The translations under genes and the position numbers were made by a program. The notes beneath the pieces are model-generated. The model ran no database searches. It saw only the letters and a program-made list of their open reading frames with translations, and was not told the DNA's origin. A DNA stretch of 64,000 nt, taken from the NCBI GenBank assembly GCA_964291445.2, contig OZ219862.1, forward strand, positions 682,001-746,000. Reading direction: 5' to 3'. The stretch's first letter is position 1. Each line of letters opens with the position of its first letter. This document shows positions 1 to 9,044 of the stretch, one piece after another. The stretch is from JAPOXR01 sp964291445 (GTDB lineage Bacteria; Pseudomonadota; Alphaproteobacteria; Rhodobacterales; Rhodobacteraceae).

Positions 1-120
1 GAGCACGACATTCCGGCCCTTCGGGCCAAGCGTGACCCGAACGGAATCGGAGAGCGTGTTGATGCCCTTCAGCATTCTGTTGCGGGCATCATTGCTGAAT
101 TTGAGTTCTTTCGCTGCCAT
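1..120 (-). CDS. groL: GroEL chaperonin, N-terminal fragment (runs off the left edge)
   Basis: Only the first 40 codons are present. They read MAAKELKFSNDARNRMLKG and continue to the signature TLGPKGRNVVL, which is the start of the 60 kDa chaperonin that folds cytosolic proteins with GroES. The ATG at 120-118 has a strong Shine-Dalgarno (AAGGAA/AAGGGA) just upstream. The gene lies 45 nt downstream of groES and is surely its operon partner under the CIRCE element. The rest of the protein is outside the window. Confidence 0.97.
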   Translation of the reverse strand, partial: MAAKELKFSNDARNRMLKGINTLSDSVRVTLGPKGRNVVL

Positions 121-165
121 TTCCCTTGTTCCTTAGGTTTGGTTGAGTTGTAACGACCACGTCTC

Positions 166-453
166 TCAGCTGATGATGCCGAGAATGTCGCTTTCCTTCA
201 TGATCAACAGCTCTTCGCCGTCGAGCGTGACTTCGGTGCCTGACCACTTGCCAAACAGCACGCGATCGCCCTTCTTCACTGACATTGCGATCAGTTCGCC
301 CGAATCCTTGCGGGCACCTTCACCGCAGGCGATGACTTCGCCTTCGGCCGGCTTCTCTTTTGCGGTATCCGGAATTATCAGACCGCCCTTGGTCTTTTCG
401 TCGCCCTCGATGCGGCGCACAAGAACTCTGTCTTGCAACGGTTTGAACGCCAT
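166..453 (-). CDS. groS: Co-chaperonin GroES
   Basis: This 95-residue protein has the full length of the 10 kDa co-chaperonin that caps GroEL. It starts MAFKPLQDRVLVRRIE and contains the mobile-loop region (KTKGGLIIPDTAKEKP, residues 21-36), which contacts GroEL, and the C-terminal strand KESDILGII. A Shine-Dalgarno (TAGGAGA) precedes the ATG. It is the first gene of the groESL operon. A CIRCE operator 51 nt upstream of the start codon implies repression by HrcA, whose gene is not in the window. Confidence 0.98.
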   Translation of the reverse strand: MAFKPLQDRVLVRRIEGDEKTKGGLIIPDTAKEKPAEGEVIACGEGARKDSGELIAMSVKKGDRVLFGKWSGTEVTLDGEELLIMKESDILGIIS

Positions 454-503
454 CTAAACGTCTCCTAAGCTTTTTTCATTGTGTTTGACCGGACATTTGT
501 CCA

Positions 504-530
504 TTAGCACTCGCCATCGGTGAGTGCTAA
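504..530 (-). promoter_or_regulatory. CIRCE operator of groESL
   Basis: TTAGCACTC at 504-512 and GAGTGCTAA at 522-530 form a perfect 9-bp inverted repeat with a 9-nt spacer, which is the exact CIRCE consensus bound by the heat-shock repressor HrcA. It lies in the 5' leader of groES, directly after the candidate promoter, the normal position for this element. Confidence 0.96.
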
Positions 531-540
531 CAACGCCGAG

Positions 541-566
541 ATAGTACTCGCCCTGCCACGTTTCAA
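541..566 (-). promoter_or_regulatory. Candidate heat-shock-type promoter of groESL
   Basis: On the minus strand TTGAAA (566-561) is followed after 14 nt by TACTAT (546-541). The short spacer fits a sigma-32-like heat-shock promoter better than a sigma-70 one. The presumed start site would fall just before CIRCE. This is motif matching only. Confidence 0.4.
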
Positions 567-694
567 CCGATGGCTGAAATTTTTTTTGGAATTTTGCAAA
601 TATATGCACCTGTCGGCCCCGGGCATAAATGCTAGAGAGCGTGACTGGCTTCGTCGGCCGACAACCTGACCAGGCAAGCACAGGATTCTCTGCG

Positions 695-1612
695 ATGATC
701 AAGATTTTCGGGCACAAATCCCCGGACTCGGATTCAACCGGCTCTCCCCTGATCTGGGAATGGTACGTGACCAGCAAGCGACACCAGGCGGCACGCGCAT
801 GCCTGCTCGGGCAACCGAACAAGGAGGCGCTCTTCATGCTCGACAGATGGGGCTACGAGCCGCCGGCGATCATCGAGGATGTGGATGACGGAGACGAGGT
901 GATCCTCGTCGACACCAATAACCCGAGCGAATTGCCGGCCAGCATCGGCAAGGCAAAAATCGTCGAGATCATCGACCATCACCTGCTGCAGGGCGGGCTG
1001 TCGACCCGGGAGCCAATCAACATCGCCATCAGGCCGGTGGCCTGCACGGCCACTGTCATGCATGAACTCATGGACAATGATGCCAGCTCGATGCCGGACG
1101 CGGTTCGAGGCCTGATGCTGACCTGCATCCTGTCGGATACCATGGAATTCCGGTCCCCGACCACCACCGGGCAGGACCACGACCTGGCGCAGTCGCTGGC
1201 TGCCGATCTCGACATCGATATCGCCCGGTATGCCGCCGAGATGTTTGCCGCCAAGTCCGACCTGTCCGAAGTGTCGGCAGAGGACATCATTCGCACCGAC
1301 TCGAAACGCTACGAGATCGGCGGGAAGTCGTTGCGGATCTCAGTTCTCGAGACCACCAGCCCCTCCTCGCTTCTCGAGCGCAAGGATGCCCTGTTTCGCG
1401 GCATGGAGAAGATCTCGGAAGAGGAAGGGCTCGACGAGGTGCTGTTTTTCGTCGTCGACATCTTCAACGAGTCCTCCACTCTGCTGGTTCCGAACGACGC
1501 CGTCCGAAGGATTGCCGAAAAATCCTTCGCTGCCGGCACGACGGGCGACACCGTCGAATTGCCCGGAATCGTCAGCCGCAAGAAGCAGATCATTCCGAAC
1601 CTGACCTTTTGA
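695..1612 (+). CDS. ppaC: Manganese-dependent inorganic pyrophosphatase (family II, DHH)
   Basis: This cytosolic enzyme hydrolyses pyrophosphate to phosphate and pulls biosynthetic reactions forward. The 305-residue product has the family II signature in order: GHKSPDSDS (residues 6-14, metal ligands H7, D11, D13), VDTNN (72-76), the DHH triad (94-96) and the C-terminal substrate motif SRKKQ (294-298). The reading frame is open upstream to 629, but ATG 695 places the first motif at the usual distance from the N-terminus and gives the usual family length. The gene diverges from groESL. The HAD phosphatase gene follows after about 60 nt. Confidence 0.93.
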   Translation: MIKIFGHKSPDSDSTGSPLIWEWYVTSKRHQAARACLLGQPNKEALFMLDRWGYEPPAIIEDVDDGDEVILVDTNNPSELPASIGKAKIVEIIDHHLLQGGLSTREPINIAIRPVACTATVMHELMDNDASSMPDAVRGLMLTCILSDTMEFRSPTTTGQDHDLAQSLAADLDIDIARYAAEMFAAKSDLSEVSAEDIIRTDSKRYEIGGKSLRISVLETTSPSSLLERKDALFRGMEKISEEEGLDEVLFFVVDIFNESSTLLVPNDAVRRIAEKSFAAGTTGDTVELPGIVSRKKQIIPNLTF

Positions 1613-1673
1613 CGGATTCCCGGCACGACGCCGCCGGTTCGGTCGACCCCGCCCTCCGGTCCGAAAGCATGTG

Positions 1674-2543
1674 ATGACAGCAATCATTGGCTCTCTTGCT
1701 GAAATTTCGCATCTCTATGATGCCGTATTCTGCGATGTCTGGGGGGTGGTCCATGACGGGCTGCGTGCCAACCAGGCGGCGAATTCGGCCCTCCGGCAGT
1801 TCCGGCGGGGCGGCAAGACGGTGATCCTGCTGACGAATTCACCCAGGCTGTCCAGTGCCGTGGTGACCCAGTGCCGAGCATTCGGCGTGCCGGACGATGC
1901 CCATGACGCCATCGTCACCTCGGGCGATACCGCCCGCAACGCCCTGGCCAATGGCGACTTCGGAGGCAGGATCTTTCATCTTGGCCCGGACTCGGCGGCT
2001 TCGTTTTTCGAATCCGGCACGGGGGCGGATACCGGTTTCGAATTGGTCGAGCTGTCCGAGGCCGAGGGCATCGTCTGCACCGGGCTGGTCGATGATGAAA
2101 CCGAAACACCGGAGGATTACCGCGGGATCCTGACCGCCGCCAGGCAGGAACGAATCCCAATGCTGTGCGCAAATCCGGACATCGTCGTCGATCGGGGCAG
2201 CCACCGGGTCTACTGCGCCGGTGCGCTCGCTGCCCTTTATGTCGAACTTGGCGGCGAGGTGTTCATGTATGGCAAACCGCACCGGTGGATCTACGACCTC
2301 GCCCGCCTCCAGGTCGGTGGCGGGCCCGGTCGGGCGGACGGGCCGAGGATCCTGTGCATCGGCGATGGCATCATGACCGATGTGATGGGGGCACTAAACC
2401 AGCACCTCGACTGCCTGTTCGTCACCGGCGGGTTGAACGCCAGCGAAACCGGGACCGACAGCCAACCGGACCCGGAACTGCTCGACCGTCTTCTTGCCGA
2501 ATCGGGGGTGCGACCCAAATTTGCAATCGGCCAGCTGCGGTAG
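1674..2543 (+). CDS. HAD-superfamily class IIA hydrolase (TIGR01459-like)
   Basis: This is a probable phosphatase of 289 residues. The nucleophile motif near the N-terminus is DVWGVVHDG (DxWG form of the HAD motif I). Motif II is LLTNSPR, a lysine follows in YGKPH, and the acidic motif is GDGIMTDVMGA near residue 230. The class IIA cap lies between motifs II and III, as in the NagD-like group. The substrate is unknown. A GTG at 1671 immediately precedes the chosen ATG and could be used instead. It sits between ppaC and ribF in a rightward housekeeping run. Confidence 0.88.
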   Translation: MTAIIGSLAEISHLYDAVFCDVWGVVHDGLRANQAANSALRQFRRGGKTVILLTNSPRLSSAVVTQCRAFGVPDDAHDAIVTSGDTARNALANGDFGGRIFHLGPDSAASFFESGTGADTGFELVELSEAEGIVCTGLVDDETETPEDYRGILTAARQERIPMLCANPDIVVDRGSHRVYCAGALAALYVELGGEVFMYGKPHRWIYDLARLQVGGGPGRADGPRILCIGDGIMTDVMGALNQHLDCLFVTGGLNASETGTDSQPDPELLDRLLAESGVRPKFAIGQLR

Positions 2544-2648
2544 CGCTGCCATGCCCCTCCAGCATCTGCACATGTCATCCGGCAACGCCCGCCTCTCTGG
2601 AGAATGGCGGTGATTGCACGGGATTGCCGGCAAGGCTAAAGCGGCATC

Positions 2649-3590
2649 ATGCAAATTTTCAGGCAGTACAGTGACATTCCCGACCGGCGTCGCGGCAGCG
2701 TGGCTGCCATCGGCAATTTTGACGGCGTGCATCGTGGTCACCTTGAAGTCATACGGGCTGCCGGCGAGCATGCCGAACGTGAGGGGAGCTTGGTATCGGT
2801 GGTCACCTTCGAGCCACACCCCCGCCAGCATTTCAACCCGGACGGAGCACCGTTCCGGCTGATGAATGCCAGCAGCAAGGCCCGCCGCCTGCAGACGCTC
2901 GGCATTGATGCGCTGTTCGAACTTCCGTTCGATGCCGGTCTTGCCGGCCTGGACGCCGAGGCGTTTTGCGCGCAAGTGCTGGCGGCCGGGCTCGGAATTT
3001 CACGGGCCGTGGTCGGCGGCGATTTTCGTTTCGGCAAGGGACGGTCAGGCGATTCCGACATGCTGCGCCGACACGGGGAGGAACTGGAATTCTCGACCAC
3101 CATCGTGCCGATTTCCGGCGGTGCCGAGGAGCCGTATTCCTCCACCGCCATCAGGAAGGCGCTGTCGGCCGGAAAAGTCGGCGAGGCGGCGCACATCCTC
3201 GGTCACTGGCACCGGATTGACGGCCAAGTCGGGACCGGCCAGCGCCGCGGGCGCGAATTCGGCTTCCCCACTGCCAATATTTCGCTGGAAGGACTACACC
3301 CGCCGCTCTTCGGCGTCTATGCCTCGCTGGTCGAAATCCAGGACGGCCAACATGCCGGAACCTACCAGGGCTCGACCTCGATCGGGGTGCGGCCAACTTT
3401 TGGCAGAAACCATCCAAATCTCGAGGTGTTCATTCATGATTTTGACGGCGATATCTATGGTGCACGGATCTCCGTTGCCCTGGTCGAGCACCAGCGCCCG
3501 GAACTGGCCTTTTCCTCGGTCGAGGATTTGGTCGAACAGATGAAGCGGGATTGCCGGATTTCCCGGGAATTGCTGAAGACCCATGCATAG
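2649..3590 (+). CDS. ribF: Bifunctional riboflavin kinase / FAD synthetase
   Basis: The enzyme converts riboflavin to FMN and then FAD. The 313-residue product has the N-terminal adenylyltransferase domain with GNFDGVHRGH (residues 22-31) and the motif GGDFRFGKGRSGD, followed by the C-terminal flavokinase domain with GQRRGREFGFPTAN. The length is normal. The last codons overlap the start of the next gene (ATG 3583) by 8 nt, so the two are probably translated together. No FMN riboswitch is apparent in the roughly 100 nt upstream. Confidence 0.96.
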   Translation: MQIFRQYSDIPDRRRGSVAAIGNFDGVHRGHLEVIRAAGEHAEREGSLVSVVTFEPHPRQHFNPDGAPFRLMNASSKARRLQTLGIDALFELPFDAGLAGLDAEAFCAQVLAAGLGISRAVVGGDFRFGKGRSGDSDMLRRHGEELEFSTTIVPISGGAEEPYSSTAIRKALSAGKVGEAAHILGHWHRIDGQVGTGQRRGREFGFPTANISLEGLHPPLFGVYASLVEIQDGQHAGTYQGSTSIGVRPTFGRNHPNLEVFIHDFDGDIYGARISVALVEHQRPELAFSSVEDLVEQMKRDCRISRELLKTHA

Positions 3591-4080
3591 CCTGCTGGCA
3601 AAGATCGTCCGATCGCTCGGGCTCGGAGCAGACGGCGTCCTGCGCGAGAGATTCTGGGAGAGACATTCCCTGCAGGAGCTGAACAGGAAGGAATGGGAGG
3701 CGTTGTGCGATGGGTGCGGCCTGTGCTGCCTCCTCAAATTCGGCGAGGACGGATCCGACGAGATCAACTGGACCAATGTCGCCTGTCGCCTGCTTGATCT
3801 CGAACGCTGTCAATGCCGCCACTACGAGGCACGAACCCGGATCGTCAAGGATTGCATCGTGCTCAAGCCGAACTCCCTGGACGAGGTCATGGCCTGGATG
3901 CCCAGCACCTGCGCCTATCGCCTGCTGCATGAGGGCAGGCCGCTGCATCCGTGGCACCACTTGCTGTCCGGGAGCCGGGAGACGGTGCACGAGGCGGGAA
4001 TTTCGGTCCGCGGCCGCACGATTTCGGAGACGGAGATCAACATGGATGATCTCGAGGATTATGCAATCAAGGACCGCTGA
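3583..4080 (+). CDS. YcgN-family cysteine-cluster protein (UPF0260)
   Basis: This 165-residue cytosolic protein of unknown function carries the family's cysteine cluster: CDGCGLCC near residues 43-50, then CRLLD and CQCRHY, and an isolated CIVLKP. The pattern suggests a metal or Fe-S centre, but no activity is established. It overlaps ribF by 8 nt and its stop is immediately followed by the ATG of ltaE, so ribF, this gene and ltaE look like one transcription unit. Confidence 0.88.
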   Translation: MHSLLAKIVRSLGLGADGVLRERFWERHSLQELNRKEWEALCDGCGLCCLLKFGEDGSDEINWTNVACRLLDLERCQCRHYEARTRIVKDCIVLKPNSLDEVMAWMPSTCAYRLLHEGRPLHPWHHLLSGSRETVHEAGISVRGRTISETEINMDDLEDYAIKDR

Positions 4081-5145
4081 ATGAATTTTGCCTCCGACAA
4101 TTCCGGACCGGCAGCACCGCAGATCATGGACGCGGTGCTGCGGGCCAACCAGGGCCATGCTGCCTCCTACGGCGCCGACCTGCTCATGGAGACCGTCCAG
4201 GACGAAATCAGGCGCCAGTTCGAGGCGCCGGAGGCGCGGGCATTGCTGGTTGCAACCGGGACCGCGGCAAATGCGCTTGGCCTGGCTTGCCTCTGCCCGC
4301 CCTGGGCGACCATCTATTGTCACCGTCATTCGCATGTGGAGGAAGACGAATGCGGCGCCCCGGAATTCTACACCGGCGGCGCCAAGCTGACGCTGCTGGA
4401 TGGAGATCATGCCATGATCTCGCCCGACTCGCTGCGATTTGCCCTCGAAACTGCGGCTCCGGTCGGCGTCCACAATGTTCAACCCGGCGCCCTGTCGGTT
4501 ACCAATGCCACCGAGAATGGCGCCGTCTACAGCCCGGCCGACATCGCACGCCTGACCGGGATGGCACGGGAATTCGGAATCCCCTGCCACATGGATGGTG
4601 CCAGGTTTGCCAATTCGCTGGTCAGCGCCGGATGCTCGCCCGCCGAGATGAGTTGGAAGGCCGGGGTGGACATTCTATCCTTCGGCGGAACCAAGAACGG
4701 CCTCATGGGCGCGGAGGCGGTGATCATCTTCGATGAAGGGCTGGCCTGGGAATTCGAGCTGCGCCGAAAGCGCGGCGGTCACCTCGTCTCCAAGCACCGG
4801 TTCCTGTCGGCCCAGATGGCGGCCTACCTTGCCGACGGTTTGTGGCTGTCGCTGGCTGCCAATGCCAATCTGCAGGCCAGAAGGCTGTGCCGCGGGTTGC
4901 GTGATCTCGGCGTGGTCGGCATCGACCATCCGGCTGATGCCAACATGGTCTTTGTCACCATGCCCCGCCGACTGCATCGTCACGCCCTCGATTCAGGGGC
5001 CAACTACTATCTCTGGCCGCCCTCGCAGAAGCTGGAAGGCGATGATGACGAGCTGCTTTCCGCTCGCCTGGTCTGCAACTGGGCAACCTCGGATGACGAG
5101 GTGGACGATTTCATCGAATGCCTGGCAGGCGTCGGCTCCGGCTAA
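4081..5145 (+). CDS. ltaE: Low-specificity L-threonine aldolase (PLP enzyme)
   Basis: This is a PLP-dependent aldolase-fold enzyme that would cleave threonine or allo-threonine to glycine and acetaldehyde. The 354-residue product starts FASDNSGPAAPQIMDAV, as in the family. It contains the substrate/cofactor region SHVEEDECGAPE, the PLP aspartate in HMDGARFANS and the Schiff-base lysine in SFGGTKNG (about residue 205). The ATG begins directly after the stop of the preceding gene. Its 3' end overlaps the convergent isomerase gene by 4 bp. Other beta-eliminating lyases share the fold, so exact specificity is inferred. Confidence 0.9.
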   Translation: MNFASDNSGPAAPQIMDAVLRANQGHAASYGADLLMETVQDEIRRQFEAPEARALLVATGTAANALGLACLCPPWATIYCHRHSHVEEDECGAPEFYTGGAKLTLLDGDHAMISPDSLRFALETAAPVGVHNVQPGALSVTNATENGAVYSPADIARLTGMAREFGIPCHMDGARFANSLVSAGCSPAEMSWKAGVDILSFGGTKNGLMGAEAVIIFDEGLAWEFELRRKRGGHLVSKHRFLSAQMAAYLADGLWLSLAANANLQARRLCRGLRDLGVVGIDHPADANMVFVTMPRRLHRHALDSGANYYLWPPSQKLEGDDDELLSARLVCNWATSDDEVDDFIECLAGVGSG

Positions 5146-5747
5146 CCGCCCAGCCAGGAATCCAGATGGTCCAGCCGGTCCTGCCCCCAGAACAGCTGGT
5201 CGCCCGCGACATAGGTCGGAGACCCGAAGACACCCCGCTCGATCGCCTCCCCGGTATTGGCAGCGTAAATCGACTCCAGGGAGTCCGACACCAGGCCATC
5301 ACCTCCAACCGATGCCACGTCGGCGGCAAAACCGGCCCGTTCGAGACAGTCGGTCACGACATCCTCCAGGGCAATATTCCTGTTCTCGGCCCAGCAGGCC
5401 CGCAGGACATGCCGGCACAGCAACCCGGTATCCCCGCCACCACGGTTGGCGGCACCGATGATCGCCAGCGATGCCGGCACCGGATCGGTGGGCCAGAACT
5501 GGGGATGCAGGTTGAAATCGAGCCCGGAATGGCTGGCAATTCTTGTCAGATCCTGCAGCCGGTATGCCTGTCTTGACGGGTGTCGATCCCTGGGTGGGGT
5601 TCCGCCGGTTCGGGCAAACACCTCCATGATGTCCATTGGCCGGTAGGACACCTTCGCCTGATGGCGGTTGGCAATCCTCTCCAGCCTGTCGCCGGCCAGG
5701 TAGGTGAATGGCGACAGCACCGAGAAAAAATAGTCAATCCCTGTCAT
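5142..5747 (-). CDS. 2-hydroxychromene-2-carboxylate isomerase-like protein (DsbA/GST-kappa fold)
   Basis: The 201-residue product begins with FFSVLSPFTYLAG, matching the N-terminal strand and serine-containing active site (S-P-F/Y-x-Y) of HCCA isomerases, glutathione-dependent enzymes of aromatic degradation. The C-terminal half has GVFGSPTYVAGDQLFWGQDRLD, the conserved cis-proline and GxDR segment of the family. No naphthalene-degradation genes are nearby, so the physiological substrate is unknown. It is a monocistronic gene convergent with ltaE (4 bp overlap). Confidence 0.87.
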   Translation of the reverse strand: MTGIDYFFSVLSPFTYLAGDRLERIANRHQAKVSYRPMDIMEVFARTGGTPPRDRHPSRQAYRLQDLTRIASHSGLDFNLHPQFWPTDPVPASLAIIGAANRGGGDTGLLCRHVLRACWAENRNIALEDVVTDCLERAGFAADVASVGGDGLVSDSLESIYAANTGEAIERGVFGSPTYVAGDQLFWGQDRLDHLDSWLGG

Positions 5748-5997
5748 GCGTGATCCTCCCGGCTGGCCCCTGCCTGTGGCAGGCGGGCCGACATCGATTC
5801 ATTCCTGCGGTTCTGGGTGATTTCGCCCGACGGTTCAACCGCTTTCGAGGCACGATGCAGCCCGCCAGCGCATGTCGGCAGAGCAGGCCCGGATTCGTCG
5901 AACTTGCTGTGGAATTCCGGGGTGCGGATGCTATAGAGGGGGCGCCGAAAGGCGACCGCCGGGAATCAGTCACTCTACTCCACTCGGGAGCTTGGTC

Positions 5998-7008
5998 ATG
6001 CCCAGACAGGTTGAACCCAAGGTCATTGCCGGAAATGCCAACCTTCCTCTTGCCACCAGGATCACCGAATATATGTCTGGCCAGGGCGGACACGAGATTT
6101 CCCTGGTCGACGCAAAGGTCGAGCGCTTCAACGACGAAGAGGTGTATGTCGAAATCTACGAAAATGTCCGGGACGAGGACATGTTCGTGGTCCAGCCCAC
6201 CTCGAAGCCCGCCAATGACCACTTGATGGAAATCCTGATCATTGCCGATGCGCTGCGCCGGTCCTCGGCCAGGCGGGTCACCGCGGTAATTCCGTATTTC
6301 GGCTACGCCAGGCAGGACCGGCGAACCAAGGCCCGAACGCCGATTTCGGCCAAGCTGGTGGCAAACCTGCTGACGCAGGCCGGCATATCCAGGGTATTGA
6401 CCATGGATTTGCATTCGGCCCAGCTGCAAGGGTTTTTCGACATCCCGGTCGACAACCTCTACGCATCGCCGATTTTCTCCCTGGATATTTCGTCGAAATT
6501 TTCCGACCGGCTTGACGAAATCGTGCTGGTCTCGCCCGATGTCGGTGGTGTCGGCAGGGCCAGGGAGCTTGCCCAGCGTCTCGGGGCCGGTCTGTCGGTA
6601 GTTGACAAGCGGCGCGCCGGCAGGGGCGAGGTCTCGGAAATGACGGTGATCGGGGAAGTCGCCGACCGAACCTGCATCATCGTCGATGATATCTGCGACA
6701 CCGCCGGGACGCTGTGCAAGGCCGCGGATTTGCTTCTGACCCGGGGGGCCAGGGAGGTTCACGCCTTCGTCACCCATGGCGTCATGTCCAAGGATGCGCT
6801 GAAGAAGGTGGAGGCATCCAAGCTGACCAGCCTGGTCATCACCGACACCATCGCACCGCGCGATGAAATCCAGGCATCGCCAAAGGTACGCATCCTGCCG
6901 ACGGCGCCGCTGTTTTCCCAGGCAATCCTCAACATTGCCAACGGCACCTCCATATCTTCCCTGTTCGAATCAAAAACCCTCGCCTGGCTCTACGCAAGGC
7001 TGACCTGA
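5998..7008 (+). CDS. prs: Ribose-phosphate pyrophosphokinase (PRPP synthase)
   Basis: The enzyme makes PRPP from ribose 5-phosphate and ATP for nucleotide, histidine and tryptophan synthesis. The 336-residue product shows the flexible loop and PRPP-binding motif VDDICDTAGT (about residue 225), the ATP site region YFGYARQDRR and the LHSAQLQGFF motif. Although the frame is open from 5872, ATG 5998 has GGGAG about 10 nt upstream and starts the conserved N-terminus (KVIAGNANLPLA). It is convergent with atpC and followed by a 179-nt intergenic space with only short GC-rich hairpins. Confidence 0.96.
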   Translation: MPRQVEPKVIAGNANLPLATRITEYMSGQGGHEISLVDAKVERFNDEEVYVEIYENVRDEDMFVVQPTSKPANDHLMEILIIADALRRSSARRVTAVIPYFGYARQDRRTKARTPISAKLVANLLTQAGISRVLTMDLHSAQLQGFFDIPVDNLYASPIFSLDISSKFSDRLDEIVLVSPDVGGVGRARELAQRLGAGLSVVDKRRAGRGEVSEMTVIGEVADRTCIIVDDICDTAGTLCKAADLLLTRGAREVHAFVTHGVMSKDALKKVEASKLTSLVITDTIAPRDEIQASPKVRILPTAPLFSQAILNIANGTSISSLFESKTLAWLYARLT

Positions 7009-7187
7009 GGCCGGCAACCCGCCGCCCGGCATCGAGACGGAACTGCGTGGGCCGGCAATGGCCGGTGCGAGCCGTCATCAATGTCGCGAATGGTCAACCC
7101 TGCCTGCAACGCGGCATGCCGAAGGCGTGGTGTCGATGTGGCAGTGCAGCAGGAAATGCGGCCCCTCCTCACTGGAGGCACGATCTC

Positions 7188-7571
7188 CTATCCGAGTCTT
7201 GCCGAGAGTTCCTTCAGGCAGGCGATGCGGGTGTCCGCCGAATCCCGGCGGGCGCCTTCGAGCGTCTTGATGTCCTCCATTTCCCTGGAAATGATGGCGT
7301 CGACCATGGCCGGGCTTGCCTCGGATATCGGCACCGCCTGTTCGGCAAGAATCGAGATCCCGTCTTCGGAGATTTCGACGAAGCCCCCGGTCACCACGAA
7401 TTCATCCGTAGTATCCGGTGAATTGGCCCGGATGATGCCCGGACGCAGGGTTGTGACCAGCGAGGCATGGTCGGCCATGACGGTCATGTCGCCATCGGCG
7501 CCCGGAACCTCGACCGATTCTGCCTGGCGCGAAGCGACGCTCCGCTCCGGCGATACCAGGTCAAACTGCAT
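7188..7571 (-). CDS. atpC: F1F0 ATP synthase epsilon subunit
   Basis: The 127-residue F1 central-stalk subunit couples gamma rotation to regulation of hydrolysis. It starts MQFDLVSPERSVAS and carries the N-terminal beta-sandwich sequence VPGADGDMTVMADHASLVTTLRPG (here split for length: VPGADGDMTVMADHA then SLVTTLRPG), followed by a short helical C-terminus. The open frame extends upstream into atpD, but ATG 7571 lies 25 nt after the atpD stop and is the natural start. It is the last gene of atpHAGDC. Confidence 0.95.
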   Translation of the reverse strand: MQFDLVSPERSVASRQAESVEVPGADGDMTVMADHASLVTTLRPGIIRANSPDTTDEFVVTGGFVEISEDGISILAEQAVPISEASPAMVDAIISREMEDIKTLEGARRDSADTRIACLKELSARLG

Positions 7572-7596
7572 GGGTTCTGCCAACCTTCCTGCTCCG

Positions 7597-9027
7597 TCAG
7601 GCCGCTTCCTGCGCCAGTTGCTCTGCCTTGGCGACAACCTCGTCGATGCTGCCGACCATGTAGAAGGCGACTTCCGGCAAATGGTCAAACTCGCCGGCAA
7701 CCACCCGGCGGAAACTGTCGATGGTCACGTCCAGAGGAACCTGGACACCGGGTGAGCCGGTAAAAACCTGGGCGACGTCAAATGGCTGTGACAGGAAGCG
7801 CTGGAGTTTCCTGGCCCGCGAGACGGTGATCTTGTCTTCTTCCGACAACTCATCCATTCCAAGAATGGCGATGATGTCCTGCAGGGACTTGTATCGCTGC
7901 AGGATTCCCTGGACATCGCGGGCAACCTTGTAGTGCTCCTCGCCGACCACGGCCGGGTCCAGGATTCGTGACGTGGAATCGAGCGGATCGACCGCCGGGT
8001 AGATTCCAAGTTCGGAAATCGCCCTCGACAGCACCGTGGTGGCGTCAAGGTGGGCAAAGGACGTTGCCGGTGCTGGGTCGGTCAAATCATCTGCCGGCAC
8101 GTAGATTGCCTGCACCGAGGTGATCGACCCGGAGCGGGTCGAGGTAATCCTCTCCTGCAGGGCGCCCATATCGGTGGCCAGGGTTGGCTGGTAGCCGACC
8201 GCCGACGGAATGCGGCCCAGAAGGGCGGACACTTCCGACCCGGCCTGGGTGAAGCGGAAGATGTTGTCGACGAAAAACAGCACATCGGTTCCCGACTGGT
8301 CGCGAAACTGTTCGGCAACGGTGAGGCCGGTCAGGCCGACCCGCGCCCGGGCGCCGGGCGGCTCGTTCATCTGGCCGTAGACCAGCGCCACCTTTGACTT
8401 GTCAAGCTCATCGATGTTGATGACGCCGGATTCAATGAATTCGTGGTAGAGGTCATTGCCTTCCCGGGTTCTTTCACCAACCCCGGCAAACACTGAATAC
8501 CCGGCATGCACCTTGGCAATGTTGTTGATCAACTCCTGGATCAGCACCGTCTTGCCAACGCCGGCCCCGCCGAACAGGCCGATCTTGCCGCCCTTGGCAT
8601 AGGGTGCCAGCAGGTCGATGACCTTGATGCCGGTGATCAGGATTTCCGTCTCGGTCGACTGCTCGGCATATTCCGGCGCCGGCTGGTGAATGGCCCTGCG
8701 GTCATCCGATTCGACCGGCCCCTTCTCGTCGACCGCCTCGCCGACCACGTTCATGATTCTTCCCAGCGTCGGATCGCCGACCGGAACGGTGATCGGACCG
8801 CCGGAATCGGCAACAACCTGTCCCCGAACCATGCCCTCGGTCGAATCCATGGCGATGGTGCGTACGGTGTTCTCGCCGAGATGCTGGGCGACCTCGAGAA
8901 CAAGCCTTCGCCCGTGATTGGTCGTCTCCAGGGCATTCAGGATCTCGGGAAGATGGTCGTCAAAACGCACATCCACCACCGCGCCGATAACCTGGGTGAC
9001 CTTTCCGGTAGTTGCAACTTCCGCCAT
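7597..9027 (-). CDS. atpD: F1F0 ATP synthase beta subunit
   Basis: This 476-residue subunit carries the catalytic nucleotide sites. The P-loop GGAGVGKTVLIQELI is near residue 155, the catalytic glutamate region is GVGERTREGNDLYHE, the DELSEED regulatory motif appears as MDELSEEDK near residue 395, and LFFVDNIFRFTQAGSEVSALLGR is present (quoted in part: FFVDNIFRFTQAGSE). It is separated from atpG by 17 nt and from atpC by 25 nt, as in a single operon. Confidence 0.98.
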   Translation of the reverse strand: MAEVATTGKVTQVIGAVVDVRFDDHLPEILNALETTNHGRRLVLEVAQHLGENTVRTIAMDSTEGMVRGQVVADSGGPITVPVGDPTLGRIMNVVGEAVDEKGPVESDDRRAIHQPAPEYAEQSTETEILITGIKVIDLLAPYAKGGKIGLFGGAGVGKTVLIQELINNIAKVHAGYSVFAGVGERTREGNDLYHEFIESGVINIDELDKSKVALVYGQMNEPPGARARVGLTGLTVAEQFRDQSGTDVLFFVDNIFRFTQAGSEVSALLGRIPSAVGYQPTLATDMGALQERITSTRSGSITSVQAIYVPADDLTDPAPATSFAHLDATTVLSRAISELGIYPAVDPLDSTSRILDPAVVGEEHYKVARDVQGILQRYKSLQDIIAILGMDELSEEDKITVSRARKLQRFLSQPFDVAQVFTGSPGVQVPLDVTIDSFRRVVAGEFDHLPEVAFYMVGSIDEVVAKAEQLAQEAA

Positions 9028-9044
9028 GCTTGTTCTCCAGTTCC

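Noticed and set aside
3430..4590. A 386-codon leftward open frame across ribF, the YcgN gene and ltaE
   Set aside because: Opposite three overlapping recognised genes and lacks domain character.
7009..7187. Terminator between prs and atpC
   Set aside because: Only two short stems (5 bp at 7052-7065 and 7164-7178) without T-runs; too weak to call.
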